DNA of 64,000 bases from NCBI RefSeq assembly GCF_021730395.1, contig NC_069368.1, positions 16,758,001 to 16,822,000 of the forward strand. Reading direction: 5' to 3'. Source of the DNA: Mercenaria mercenaria. Lineage: Eukaryota > Mollusca > Bivalvia > Venerida > Veneridae. Under the pieces are notes generated by a model. That model saw only the letters and a program-made list of their open reading frames with translations. It had not been told where the DNA came from and did no database searches. The position numbers and the translations under genes are program-made. Shown here piece by piece: positions 1-12,621 of the stretch. Within the stretch, counting starts at the first letter, position 1. Every line of letters begins with the position of its first letter.

Positions 1-91
1 GTTAAATAGATTGGGCGTATAAGCAGTTTAATGCAGTACTTACCGTAACGGTATTTCTGTAGATGTACTAATATGCAAATGGTCTTAACAG

Positions 92-3000
92 GTGCGCAAA
101 TTGCGTGAATTATGGCATGGACGTTTCACAAACAGGAATTTGACAACGTTACTGAAACACCATGATTGGGATGAAAACGCTACAAACTTATTCGTCTTAG
201 ATGGTACGTTAAAGTGCGCGGATATTTAATGACGGATTTTTCTTCGTTATATACAGTCTCGTCTCGTTCCTAAAATGATATACCTTCGAACTATTTCGAT
301 ATAAGTTGGTTGCACACCTTTGTCGATTTAATTTACAATTGTTGTAAGTTCTAATGTGTTATTTAACAAATAATCAAGGCCTTCGAGTGGTTTGTTGTCT
401 AATTTATCACGGTTCAGTGTTCAGATGCGCAGGAATTGAACCATGAGTGCGCTAGCCCGAGTGGTTTAATATCTAAGCACCTGAACGATGAACGGTAGTA
501 ATGAACCGGACGTCATGCGAAACTTTGACGTCATAATTGTCGCCACAATACTCTTATACCCGTCCGCGCGTCAGCAGAATGTACAGAGCTTGAACCTCTT
601 CAGATCGAGTCATGTTAGAATGTTTACAAATACAAATGTATTACGTCTGGAGCCATAGGCAATAAAAATGTCAATATAGAAACAATTTGCTCGAGCTACT
701 TCCGCTGTTATTGAAGAAAAATAGAACAAACATGGGGACGGGAGCCATTCTAGTCATATGGCGACTTTTCCAGCTGTGGTGGTGGATAAAGACCTCATGT
801 GCCCATCCAGACATTGTTTCAGACATAGGTGGACACCTGGGTAAAGCCACCGACCTTCCGTAAGCTATCTCATGAGAGATTCTACAATCTTAACATGGTT
901 CCGAACCCTAACTGGTATGCAGCAAGTGATTCGAAATCAGCGACCTTAACCACTCGTCCTAAGAGGACACTGATTAAATGAGAAGTCGATCAAGACGAAA
1001 CAATTCATCAGTCAAGCAAATATAGTTTGGGAAAAAACGCATTAAACATTAAACTCTTCAATCTCATACAATTAGTAAAAATGTAATTAATCGAATCGGC
1101 CTGGTCTTAACCACAATCAAACCGAGTCTGCTATTATTTTGCTTCGTTGCATGCTAAGCTTCCAAATGATCTTCTTATAGATTTTATTCCTCTAGCACAG
1201 CCTCAAAGCTGTCTCTCTGATATAGAAAACTTTACAATTTAGCTAATAATGTCTATATGGAATAAAGATATTCAGACCTAACATGTATATAGTCATTGTA
1301 AAAAGTGCTCGAAACATTATATCATTTCAATATACACATGATCAGTTTAATTTAAATAGACATATAACTGGTCTTACAGATGCTTTGATAATCCAATGTA
1401 TATAGAAGTGGTCTACTTTGGAGCATCAAATTCAGTGATGATTTAACGTTTGGCAGTAAAATTCAACGTTATTAAATGCACATAAGAATGAAAGGAAGTT
1501 ATAGGAAACGTATGTTAACATCAACAACATTTTAGACTGGTCACAAATGTGAATGGATTGAAATTGACACATGTGTGCATTATGTTTCGCAATATTTCGT
1601 GGTGTATCATTTTTGAAACGAGGCTGTATAGATCTATATCCTTAAAGGAAATGTTGTCAGTATGAAAATTTTATAATCATTCTCTCCTGTCCAAGGTATC
1701 TCAATTGAATCAGTAGACATTCGATACTAATTTTAATGGGATGATTGTCGCCATAGGTCTGACATTTGATACTTAATTTAATGGGATGATTAGCCTCATA
1801 GGTTTGACATCCGATATAGTTATTTTAATGGGATGATTAGCGTCATAGGTCTAACATTTGATACTAATTTTAATGGGATGATTAGCGTCATAGGTCTGAC
1901 ATTCGATACTAATTGTAATGGGGTTACTGGCGTCGTAAGTCTGACTTCCACTGTTATATGTAACTTAATCAAAAACTTTAAATAGTGAAATAATTATGGT
2001 ATTATATTATACGCAAAAGACCGTCGTTTGTAAACTTAAGCAAGAATTAATCCTTTGTAAAGGTTTCAGAGAGGTAAATGAAGTTAATAAATTATGAATA
2101 AAGTAAGTAACTTTACCATTTCAGCTTTACCTGGTGAGCTCAGAGACGTTCTCGGTGAGGATGATGTAAGTTTCTCTCAAATATTTAGTGAAATATATAC
2201 ATGTCTTGTATTTGTTAAAATGAATAGTTTTCCCAGTCTGAGGTGTCTTAAAAATCAAAGGTTCAAAAGTTTGATTACATGTTCTGTCTTAAACCTGATT
2301 GATGTTTTGCGTTCCTTTTTTCGACGAATATGCCAAATCCCACACAAACCTGCCACATGTATAAAAATAGCAGAACGCTTGCGCGGAGAATAATGGGTAG
2401 GCTCCCTGACCGGGCAGTACAGAAGACATGAAACATTGTACCAGCGTATCTCTTGCCTGGCGCTCAGCATTAGCCCTTAGCCTGCTGGTGGCAAGTGATT
2501 CTGCCTTTGCGACCAGTGCAGACCAAGATCAGCCTGCACATCCGTGCAGTCTGATCATGGTCTGCACTGTTCGCCATTCAGATAGTATCTTTTTGGTAAG
2601 CACCCCTTTTAGCAGTTAATGGTACTGTCCAAATTGAAAGATGGACCAGTTCATTATAACAGTTTAGCAGGCTAAGGTTAATTATATCTACCACTAGGAT
2701 TTATGTGTCGAGACTGTTATACATAAATAGTAAAACTTGTTTCACAATCGATCTAAAATCAAGTCTTATAAAGTATTTTATAATTTTCGTCAAACACTGA
2801 CATGTCGTCTTTATGAAAGAGGACCCGAGGTTTAATTTTTGACACAAGTGAGCACACAGATTAAGAAGCTAGCCAAGCGTCTTCCATACCAAGATTGCAC
2901 CTGCAGCATTGGAGAATATAATCCTATCTCCAAGTGTTCTATATAAACGCACACTGGCCATAGCTTTATCAGATCAAGTGGTTCCAACGTTGTTTGAATG

Positions 3001-6000
3001 GTGAATTTTACGCCAATCAGGTGGAGAAATATGGCCGATACTACAAATTTCCGGTATTGTAAGTATGATTTAAAGGAATTTCTACCCGTTAAATAACGGA
3101 TCAAATGAAAACGACGGGTGCACCTGGAGCGCAAATGTGTCTATGTTTTAGCACATGTGTCCATTTAGATGAGATTTGTGCCGTTTATTCAAACACTTCT
3201 GTACAGTCCGGCGGGGGAAGGAGATTTTTTACAGTTTTTGACAATATCGCCTCAAATATTGTGTTTATCGGGAACAAGTAACTTTTTAAACACTTTTTAT
3301 ATAAAGGGCTACATCTAAAAACAAAGCGTGTGTATTTTCGTAGATTTATTCAGAGTTGTTTCTGAAAAATCGGCCGAAAACCTAATGCAACGCCGTTTCG
3401 AGTGGGTCGCTATGCAACGCAATCAAGTGGATACCGTTCTGTGTCTTACTTGCGAAGTCTTATCCGTCTTAAAAACAGTCATTAAAGGCTAACAATGAAT
3501 AAATTTAGAGAGTTTTATATCATTATAATAATCCCACCATTTCTAATATATTGTACTTTTACATTTTTGACATTGTCAAGAAACATCAAGACAAAAACAT
3601 AAAGCAAGGATGAACACCGAACAATATCATAAAGTAAATATTAGTATTAGTTCGTTAAAACAAGAACCATTTCACTGATATTTATCTCCTCCGCGAATGG
3701 TACTGAACAGCATACCAAAAGCGGATTGACTCTTTAAAATCAGTATAGTTACAGTTGGTAAATTTTAGTCCTTTAAAACCAATACATTGCGATTTCATTA
3801 CTGTTGTGCATTTAAGCTGTTCATACAAAATAAATAAAATTTGGTCCATGATAAAAGTATTGATCAGTTGTTTGTACATATTTTCATTCATATTTCTGGT
3901 GAAACGTTCATTTATTTTCAGAGAGATAAATCACAGAGACCGTTAAAATTGGCCAGGGAAAAGACAAGATTTTTTTTCCCTCCATAAACCAGAAACGACG
4001 TAATAAAACTCTATGGTCGCCGTTCAAAAATGAAAATACAAATGAAAAACAGGCACCAATAAAAAAAACGGACATGCAATTCTAAGAGAGACGTGTCACC
4101 AAGCAAACGATTAAAAGCGTTTTCTGTATGTGCTCAAAGTGAATAAAAAAACACACACACAAAAAAAAAAACGAAAATTCTGCTAACTCCAACTTCAAGC
4201 ACCAAAATATCAAGAAAAAAAAACCCTGTTCACAATAAGGAATTAGAAGAAAGAGTTTTATCTGATGAAATTTTTGAAGAATTAACAAAGGAAGAGACAG
4301 ATTTTTTAGATATAGACATTGCAAGCGACAAGGTTGTCCTGAGACAACTTTCTGAAGCAAAAGATACATTATTTTACAATATTTCTAACTCTTATCAAAT
4401 CAATTAAGTACCCCTTGGCAAACATCGATTTTCTTCTTTAGTTACAGACAGTTAAATAGTACAACTGTGACACGTCTCTCTTAGTATTATTGCTAGTCCG
4501 TTTATTTTCTTTCACTGGTGTCTGTATTTCATTTGTATTTTCATTTTTGAAAGGCGACCATAGAGGTTTATTACGTCGTTTCTGTTTTATGGAGGACAAA
4601 TAAAATTTCGTCTTTTTCCCTGGCCAATTTTAACGTTCTCTGTGATTTATCTCTCTGAAAATAAATGAAGGCTACACCAGGAATATGAATGAAAATGTGT
4701 ACAAACAACTGGTCAATACTTTTATCATGGACCAAACTTTATTTATTTTGTATGAACGGCTTAAATGCACAGCAATTTAAATCAGTAATGAAATCGCATT
4801 GTATTGGTTTTAAGGGACTAAAAAGTAACCAACTGTTACTATACTGATTTAAAGAGTCAACCCACTTTTGGCATGCTGTTCAGTACCATTCGTGGATGAG
4901 ATAAATATCCTTGAACTGGTTCTTGTTTTTACAAACTGTAACTATTATTTACTAAATGATCTTGTTCGATGTTCATCCTTGCTTTATGTTTTTGTGTAGA
5001 TGTTTTTTGACAGTGTCCGCAAAAATATGTTAAATGTTAAGCGAGCATAAAAATGTAAAAGTACAATATATTAGAAATGGCGGGATCATTATAATGATAT
5101 AAAACTCTCTAAATTTATTCATTGTTAGCCTTTAATGACTGTTTTTAAGACGGATAATACTTTGCAAGTAAGACACAGAACGGTATCCACTTGATTGCGT
5201 TGCATAGCGAACCACTCGAAACGGCGTTGCATCAGGTTTTCGGCCCATTTTTCAAAAACAACTCTGAATAATTCTATGAAAATACACACGCTTTGTTTTA
5301 GGAGGTAGCCCTTTACATAAAAAGGGTTTAAACAGTTACTTGCTGCCGATAAACACAATATTTGTGGTGATATTGTCAAATTGTCAAAAATCTCCTTCTC
5401 CCGCCGGACTGTACAGAAGTGTTTGAATAAGCGGCACAAATCTCAGCTAAATGGACACATGTGCTAAAACATAGACACATTTGCGCTCCAGGTGCACCCA
5501 TCGTTTTCATTTGATTCGTTATTTAATGGGTAGAAATTCCTTTAAATCATACTTACAATACCGGAAAATTGTAGTATCGGCCATATTTCTCCATCTGATC
5601 GGCGTAAAATTCACCATTCAAACAACGTTGGAACCACTTGATCTGATAAAGCTATGGCCAGTGTGAAACGTGCAACTAGTAATAGAAAGAGCATTATGTT
5701 TTTGTTGTCTGAAAAAATATGCTAACTTGACGCAACTATTTTGGCAGTGGCAAGTTGTTGAGAACGTCCGCCGAAACAACGTTCTTCGAGACTTGGCGAG
5801 ACTTAATCGTATTGGTCATGAAGTTCGACAGTATGGGTGTAAGCAAGACGACAACATGTGGTGGAGACGCGTGCCATCACGCAAGCCCGTAAGTATCACT
5901 CATAGTTCCGACCCCATTAGTGCTTCCATTATGTACCCATCCGTGTTTCCCAGACAGTTTTTCTTGCAAGCGGGATTTCCTTAATGCTTTGTTTTTTAAA

Positions 6001-8848
6001 TCCAGTTTGAATAACTGATATTTGAAAAACAACTCGGCCACAGATTCACAAACAAATGACCAATTATGTAAAATTTCTAAATACCCTCTTTTTCAATACC
6101 TATAATGTTTCTACAGCTGTAACTTTTGGGCATTTTTGCAGCTGTAACTTTTCATTTTTACAGCTGTAACTTTTTTACAGGTGTAGCTCATTTGCATATT
6201 TCGAACTGTTTTACAGTCCTTTGACAGCTGTAAATTGAAATCTACAGCTGTAAAATCAATATTGTTATATAAAATCTACTTTTTTAATTATTTCTTAACC
6301 TATAGCCTGGTGGTGGCAAATGGTTCTGCGCTCTGCACTGCTCGCTATTCAGTCAGTAAAGATTCCGTGAACACCCCTTCGAATAAAAAATGGTACTGCC
6401 CAAATTGAAATATAGACCAGCTCTTTTTAAAAATTTAGCAGAAGTTGATATATATTCTGTTGTAGGTTTCGAAATGTAAACGATGTAAACAGAAATACGA
6501 GCCTATACCACGTGAACAAGAATGGGGTTGGGCTAGGTTTGAATGTGTGTGCGGCCATAAATTCAAGTAAGAACTAGAGCTTAGTATATAAATTGTAAAA
6601 GTTTAATTTCGTATCGAATTTGAAATGGGACTGGCCTCCAAATCGTACGACATAAAAGAAAAAATGTTAAAATATCAGGAAATTGCTTTATTTCTTAAGA
6701 CATACTTTTTCATATTATATGCTATGGATATAGTTGTTTTTACTAATTTTTCAACTCAAAACTGAGAAACGTTTGTTATGGTGTACTGACGATAAACTTT
6801 CTTATTACAAAGCGATCGTCAAAACCGAATTCCTCTCTGGTGTATTGGTCGTCAAGATGATGGGAAAGTTTTTATTGTCTAGCCGACCCGGGTTTGATCA
6901 CCGATTCATTTTTTTTTTGTTGATTAAGTATTTTTAAGATGGTTTGGAAACAAGAACCTATGTTCTATTGTTTATAATTAATGACCTTCATTGTTTAAGA
7001 ATTATCAGTTTAGCAAAAATCTGAAGAACAGAACCCTTTGAAAATCGCATCCCATTCATAATAAATAGCAGCTTTTAACGGTTGCAGGTGTTTGGCACAA
7101 AGTAATACGAATTTCACATTTGACTTACTAAATACATTTGAAGAGCATATTACTTTATGCGTAATATTTTAAAGGTATAAACCTTAATACTACGGAGCTC
7201 AGTTCCGAAAGTGGCCGGAATCATATACATATCAACACTTCGATTGTATATTTGTAGTGCTTTCGCAATGATGGACAGAAGCCTGCTCGGGCCTCGATAC
7301 ACAGGAAAAAGTCAAAGTTTGTGTTACCGCTGCATGTCTCAGTTATGCGAGCCTATACAGATCCTTCCACCAATGAAACCCAAGAAGAACGAGCGTGAAG
7401 GGGGTGACGGACAGAGACGCCGACCACGCAAATATACACACAGATGCACAGCGCCAAACTGTTTTAACAGATATATGCCTGATCCAAGAAGTAATCTCCT
7501 TAAAACTATATTTGAACTTGCATCAAAATTTATTTCTAAAGATTATTCGGCCCAACTTTCAGATATTATTCAGACATAATTTTACAGCACACGTTTTGCT
7601 GTGGGATATTTCTGCATAAAGTTTACAAAAGGCGGCGTATTCCAATGAAGGGCAAGTACGATTTGACAGTAAAGGAATGCAATAAAGGGGTGCAGCAGCT
7701 TCGTTAAAATACTAAAATTGTTCCAAAAATGATATCGCTGTGACTATATATTAATGTTTTAGTTATTGGGTATTAGCGTTTAGCTCGACTATTCAAAGAA
7801 TAGAGCTATTGGACTCACCCGTGCGTCGGCGTCCGCGTCTGCATCGGCGTCCCGATTTAGTGAAGTGTTTGTATGTAAGCTGGTATCCCAGTAACCACTT
7901 GTTGGAATTGATCGAAACTTCACACACTTATTCACTGTGATAAACTGACTTACATTGCACAGGTTCCAAAACTCTGTTTTGCGTTTTTACAAAATTATGC
8001 CACTTTTTCTACTTATTTTTTTGTTGTTAAGGTTTTGTATGTAAGCTGGTATCTCAGTGCCCACTGATGGGATAGGATTGAAACTTCGCACACGTGTTCA
8101 CTGTCATAATCTGACATGCAGTACACAGGTTCCATAACTCTACTTTGTATTTTAAACAAAATTATACCCCTTTTCCAACTTAGCAGTTTTTTTGGTTAAG
8201 TTTTTGTATGTAAGCTGGTATCTTTGTACCCGCTTACGGGAATGGATTGAAACTTCACACACTTGTTTACTATCGTCAGCTGATATGCACTGTACAGATT
8301 CCATAACCCTGTTTTGCATTTTTACAAAATTATGCCCCTTTTTCGACTTCTATATTCATTCAATTGACAAAGCTGTAGAATAGTCGAGCGTTGCTGTCCT
8401 CCGACAGCTCTTGTGGTGTTCACAATTATAGATCATATGGCGACTTTCAGCTTTTGATGGTGTGGTGGAGAGGGACTTCAATCAGGCCAGGGTGCTCACC
8501 TAGGTGGAACTACCGACCTTCCATAAGCCACCTGGATGACTACATCATATACATATTTTGATGATACTAAAATGCGTTCTATGGCTAAATTAATTTTGGT
8601 ATCTGCAATTAAAGATCATCAGTTTATCATTTTCTAACTTATATATTTCAGGTAATGAACCGCTAATTGCAGTCTGTGTACATCCCAATTCCCTGAAAGA
8701 TAAGGTGCACGGATTTGGCAGTGACCGTCATGTCAGTACAGGATCAACAGTGAACACATTCCTGTCTCAAGACGACATCGAATCATCATACGAGCCCAGT
8801 CTTGCTGACATTGCCGAGATTGACATTGATGACGGCGATAATGTTTAA
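92..8848 (+). CDS. SHFL: Shiftless (SHFL/C19orf66) homologue, first exon missing
   Basis: Six exons join in phase: 92-203, 2125-2165, 5748-5888, 6466-6566, 7279-7490 and 8652-8848 (TAA at 8846), giving 267 residues; vertebrate SHFL is about 290. All five introns are GT-AG. Similarity to SHFL is recognised from memory: VRKLRELWHG near the start, WWRRVPSRKP at 89-98, KCKRCKQKYEPIP at 101-113, ILPP at 160-163, HRCTAPNCFNR at 186-196, CVHP at 211-214 and STGSTVNTFLSQ near the C-terminus. In vertebrates SHFL is an interferon-induced cytoplasmic RNA-binding protein that blocks programmed -1 ribosomal frameshifting and restricts RNA viruses. Cys pairs that should bind zinc are C102/C105, C147/C150 and C188/C193. 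The first knuckle reads CKQD where human has CSSC, and the next reads CVC where human has CPKC. The tail is acidic (DIDDGDNV). The exon with the start codon must lie left of position 92. The 41-nt second exon is the least certain. Confidence 0.86.
742..965 (-). repeat. tRNA-derived SINE (Leu/Ser-like head)
   Basis: On the minus strand the element starts with a tRNA-like head containing GACGAGTGGTTAAGG (A-box-like) and GATTTCGAATC (B-box-like), followed by an unrelated body with CATATGACTAGAATGG near its far end. It lies in the first intron of the SHFL gene visible here. A fragment of the same family lies at 8425-8535. Family assignment is by pol III box pattern only. Confidence 0.5.
1716..1943. 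repeat. Minisatellite, about 46-bp unit x5
   Basis: Five consecutive copies of a 45-47 bp unit containing TTAATGGGATGATTAGC and CATAGGTCTGACATT, starting near 1716, 1761, 1808, 1854 and 1899. Copies differ by a few bases each, so the array is not very recent. It sits in an SHFL intron about 180 bp upstream of the 41-nt exon. Confidence 0.85.
2467..2682 (-). mobile_element. MITE, family M1 (copy a)
   Basis: One of six copies in this window of a roughly 215-bp element whose ends are CCTTAGCCTGCT and AGCAGGCTAAGG-like inverted repeats. Internal marks are CAAAGGCAGAATC and GATCAGCCTGCA. Other copies are at 6296 (partial), 20041, 36145, 37618 and 41484. The spurious open frames it produces are not genes. 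Confidence 0.75.
2949..5667. mobile_element. Large inverted-repeat (foldback) element in an SHFL intron
   Basis: Left arm about 2949-4100 and right arm about 4468-5667 are reverse complements at roughly 90 percent identity by eye: CACTGGCCATAGCTTTATC at 2950 answers GATAAAGCTATGGCCAGTG near 5648, and AAGAGAGACGTGTCAC near 4084 answers GTGACACGTCTCTCTT near 4468. The loop is about 370 bp. The right arm ends 80 bp before SHFL exon 5748-5888. Long terminal inverted repeats suggest a DNA transposon or foldback element; I recognise no transposase. Open frames inside the arms (for example minus-strand 5125-5439) are only partly kept in the other arm. Confidence 0.8.
4171..4407 (+). pseudogene. Unrecognised coding-like fragment inside the foldback loop
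   Basis: A stop-free frame without a usable ATG ends at TAA 4405. It encodes a strongly acidic, helix-like stretch including KELEERVLSDEIFEELTKEE and TDFLDIDIASDKVV. The composition is protein-like rather than random AT-rich sequence. It fills most of the loop between the inverted arms, so it is probably a remnant of the element's own gene or a captured host exon. I do not recognise the family. Confidence 0.3.
6296..6440 (-). mobile_element. MITE family M1, partial copy (b)
   Basis: Starts with CCTATAGCCTGGTGGTGGCAA and ends near AAATTTAGCAGA. It lacks the middle part found in copies at 2467 and 36145. It lies immediately before SHFL exon 6466-6566. Confidence 0.6.
7781..8416. mobile_element. 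Pearl-like element D with tandem core
   Basis: A perfect 12-bp subterminal inverted repeat flanks the element: GCTCGACTATTC at 7783-7794 and GAATAGTCGAGC at 8378-8389. The right copy runs into a 3' hairpin (GCTGTC...GACAGC, about 8386-8410) and the left copy forms a 5' hairpin (CTATTC...GAATAG). Between them are three units of about 167 bp, each starting GTATGTAAGCTGGTATC (7871, 8037, 8206). This matches the plan of the bivalve pearl elements. It lies in the last intron of SHFL. Confidence 0.75.
8425..8535 (-). repeat. SINE fragment, same family as 742-965
   Basis: Shares CATATGGCGACTTT, a TCACCTAGGTGG-like stretch and ACCGACCTTCC with the longer copy in the first SHFL intron. It lacks the tRNA-like head. 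Confidence 0.45.
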
Positions 8849-8949
8849 CATTTGTAATGCATACGATTAGAAGACAGTGCCTTTTTTGCTGGACTATTTT
8901 GAAATTTATCCAACAGTAGAGTCCTTGCACAAAACCATTCGCTGGCATC

Positions 8950-9461
8950 AGAGTTTGCATCCTATCCCGATTTGGTCAAGTTTTTGCGTGTAAGCTGGTA
9001 TCTTTGTTACCACTATTGAACCGAAACTTTTCACATTTGTAAAGTAGCAGTGCACAGGTTCCATAATTCTGTTTTGCATTTTCACAAAGTTATATTCCTT
9101 TGCATCTTAAGTTTCTGTGTGTAAGCCGATGTCTCAGCCGTCACTATTAGGAACAAATTAAAACTTCACACAATTGTTTATTCTGATGATATGGCATGTT
9201 ATGCACGGGCTGCATGACAATATTTTGCATTTAGCAATGTTATGCTCCTTTTCGAAACGGCAATTTCTACCCCCTCAACCCCCCCCCCCCCCCCTGAAGG
9301 AGCGCCATATATGTCATTGGACCGGCAGTCATCTGCCTCCTCAGTTTCTGATCGAGTACTGAAGAACGATTTGGTGCAGGAATCCTCAACGTGGTAGTCA
9401 TGTTAGTCTAGTCGTGACCGGCAGATGTTGACAAATTCATTGAATGATTTCCTGTGGTCCT
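8950..9461. repeat. Degenerate pearl-D core units and a poly-C run
   Basis: Downstream of the SHFL stop. Two degenerate units start GTAAGCTGGTATCTTTG (about 8989) and GTAAGCCGATGTCTCAG (about 9121), like the core of element D, followed by a C tract near 9278-9294. No gene and no clear SHFL polyadenylation signal is visible here. Confidence 0.55.
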
Positions 9462-11420
9462 TTGATCACTAATTTTTAGGGTCAAAGGTCAAGGTTACAG
9501 TGACCTTCAGTTGAAAATCGTTTTCCGATTGATATCTGAAGATTGCTTTGGCATACATCTAGTGGTCAAACTTCCTAAGATGCTTGCCTATGGTCAGTTA
9601 ATGACCCCTATTGTTTCGGGCGTTATTAGGTTAAAGTTCAAGAAGGCCGCAGTGACCACGAGCCTGATAACTGAAGTAAGCTTTGGCCGACAGTATTCAA
9701 ACATCATAGGATGATTGCGTTTGGCCAGTAGATGATTTCAGTTGTTTTAGGGGACCATAAAGTAAAATGTCTAGGTCACAGTAACCTCGAGACTGAAAGT
9801 AATTTCTGCTCAGTAACTTAAAGACAAAGAAGCCTTATTACCTGCAGTCAGTAGGTGAACCCTACTGCTTTTGGGGATCAGTAGGTCAAAAGTCACAATA
9901 ACCTTGATACTGAAAACAGTTTCAGCTCAATAACTTAAGATTACATGTGGTGAGTAGATGATCTTTATTGTGTTGGGGGTCAGTATAGGTCGAAGGACAA
10001 GGTCACGGTGATTCTGGACTGAAAATGGGGCAACTTATTAAGTCATCATGAGGGCTGGAGGGAGGTCAATGGTATCTTACAAACAGCTTTTGTTTGTTAA
10101 GTTTTTATGTAAACTGGTATCTTGGTAACCATTTTTGAGAATGAATTATAACTTGATGCACTAGTTCATTATGATGATTTGACATGATCCATAACCCTAT
10201 TTCCATATTTTAACAAAGTTATTTCCCTTCTTTCGACTTGGCAAATTTTGGTTAATTTTTGTACGCAAGCTTACATATTTCAATAATTATTTGTGTGAAT
10301 GAATTTAAACTTCAGGTGCCTCTTTACTGTGATGGACTTGCATGCAATGCTCAGGTACCATAACCCTGCCTTTTCTTTTTAACAAAGTTGTGTCCTTACC
10401 ACGCATCATTAAATAATCACCACGAGATCTGGGAGTATATATTGTTTGTAAAGATATCTTTATGAAGAAAATATTGTTTGGCCTTTATGTGAAATTGTTT
10501 TAGAAGTTTGGTGGTGGAAAATCAAACAAGATTTTGCCAAAGGATTCATCAAGACACCAAGTTATTTGAATGCAAATAAACTTAATAAAGTAAAAACTTC
10601 AGTAATTCCAACTTAAAAACCGTTGGAATTTAGAATGTCTGAACTACGTTCTAGAAGATATGATCAAGATATTATTGTTACCATGGAGGTGGTTCTCTAA
10701 AAAATGTACATGTATGTTATCAATATCAAAAAAATAGCAAATAATTAAAATATATAACAAGGAATCGTGCATACATTAAGTACTTCTTCGGAAAAGGTAA
10801 ACATTTTCATAAATATGTATATTTCTCTCAATAGTTAAAAAACAATTTTTTGGTGGCATCGTCATCAAAACCCAATTTTTTAAAACTCTTAAACAACACC
10901 TGGATGATAAGATATACCTAGTATCTTATTATATATACTACATGGGCCAACATTTTGGTGTCATCTAATCAGTTTGCCTTAAAATTTTGAACTTGCATTA
11001 TATTTCTGTTATAATGAAATGTTCTTTTTTACTACATGTTTGTAGACTTTGTTGGTCTAGACAAGTTAATATTGCAAACAGTAGATGAAATGAGCATGAT
11101 GAAGATTGATTTTATCCCGATTTTGCTTCCAATATTTTAGTAATAGGTACGTTTGTTACCATTCCACCCCTGTTTTGATATCTTCCTGAAATTAAAACTG
11201 TGATATTCTTTTGTCTAGATAAAAAGTGTTTTGTTTATGTAACATAAATATTAAGTAAAATGTATACATGTAGAGAATGCAGTGTACTAATCATTTAAGA
11301 AAACTTAGCAGATGGGCAGATAGATATAAACAAATTGTTATTTATAATTGAAATTAACACATCTGTCCCTCCTACATTGTAAAATGCTTTGTCAGTACTT
11401 TTTATCAATAGTAATTTGAA

Positions 11421-11704
11421 GCCTGCCCTTGAGCTTAGCTCAATAGGGAGAGTACAGATCTACGGATCATGGGGTTGTGAGTTCGATCCGCAGGAGACAC
11501 CTATGTTTTCTGTGACAATATGATAAAAGGATTTGTGTCTGAAATGATTTGTCCTCCACCTCTGATTCATGTGGGGAAGTTGGCAGTTACTAGCAGAGAT
11601 CAGGTATGTATTGGTACAGAATCCAGGAACACTGGTTAGCTTGACTGTCCGCAGTTATATAACTGAAATACTGTTGAAAAACGGCGCTAAACCCAAAACA
11701 AACA
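11421..11704 (+). repeat. tRNA-derived SINE (copy in duplication 1)
   Basis: Head with an A-box-like GAGCTTAGCTCAATAGGGAG and a B-box-like GGTTGTGAGTTCGATCC, then a body with TGTGGGGAAGTTGGCAGTT and a 3' end with AACGGCGCTAAACCCAAAAC. The same element is at 16477-16752 and, reversed, at 21944-22206. Confidence 0.8.
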
Positions 11705-12002
11705 TCATCAGTAATTGTTTCACTCATATCAAAAAGTAACCAAGTTTTTGTAGAAATACTGAACTGCCACGTTTTCCTAAATAATTAGTAATAGATGCAA
11801 AACTGACTATGCATGATTACAAACATGTGTATGTATTTTATATTTATTTTATTTGGTTCAAAACCCTAAAATCGTAATGTCTTATATAATTTATACGATA
11901 TACGATTGGTCCATTTTCAACACATTTATTTTGTGATTAAGTTAAGAATTAAAAAAAAAATGTGAACATTAATTTCTGATGTCATTTAATTAAACAGTAA
12001 TT

Positions 12003-12085
12003 GAATGGTTTGCCAGTCAGTAGTCAAAACTGTTGGCATTTGGTCCTTTGGGCAATAGTTTTGATTATTGACTGGCAAGCCATTC
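12003..12085. repeat. 83-bp hairpin MITE, pre-miRNA-like (copy 1)
   Basis: A 29-bp nearly perfect stem: GGTTTGCCAGTCAGTAGTC on the left pairs with GATTATTGACTGGCAAGCC on the right, around a loop of about 17 nt rich in GGTCCTTTGGG. Copies are at 17061-17143 and, more diverged, at 50681-50759. Confidence 0.7.
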
Positions 12086-12621
12086 TGTAAGTATTTAGTA
12101 TGTGGTGACTCCTGCAACTGTTTGATGTATACATGTATACCTGTAATGTGTTTCTTCATGCCTGACTGTCATATAAATGATGAACTAATTTATTTTTGTT
12201 TATATTTTGACTGTTATCCATTCATATTTACCATGTCAGTAAATAGCTGTTTATAGTTTCTGCTGTTGTAACTACCTGACCATAAACAAAAGGACTCTGA
12301 CAATACCCCCCCCTGCTCAATTTCACCAAGGAAGATCAAATCTTCACACTGATTTTGTTAGATATTTTTCTTTTTAAAAAAGAAAAGAATTAAAAATAGC
12401 AATTTTTATGATAAATGGTATCAACTGTTAAAACAGAATGAACTGAAAATTCATGACTGAAAAATTAAGAGGAAATTATGTTTGCATCGGTCAAATGGGC
12501 TAGATTTTGCCCATATTCCAATAAAAATTTTATCCTGAAGATCTTATATAATGCCAGCTGCAAAAGCTGATGGAGAAAGACCCATGCTGCCAAACAAGAC
12601 AATATTTTAGGGACCAGTAGA

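Noticed and set aside
460-520. tRNA-like stretch GCTAGCCCGAGTGGTTTAAT
   Set aside because: It has an A-box-like motif, but I could not fold a cloverleaf or find a B box at the right distance; at most it is a SINE remnant.
2428-2619. Frame with a signal-peptide-like start (ALALSLLVASDSAFATSA)
   Set aside because: It is part of MITE family M1; similar peptides appear at 36143 and 37770, and the element has no coding function.
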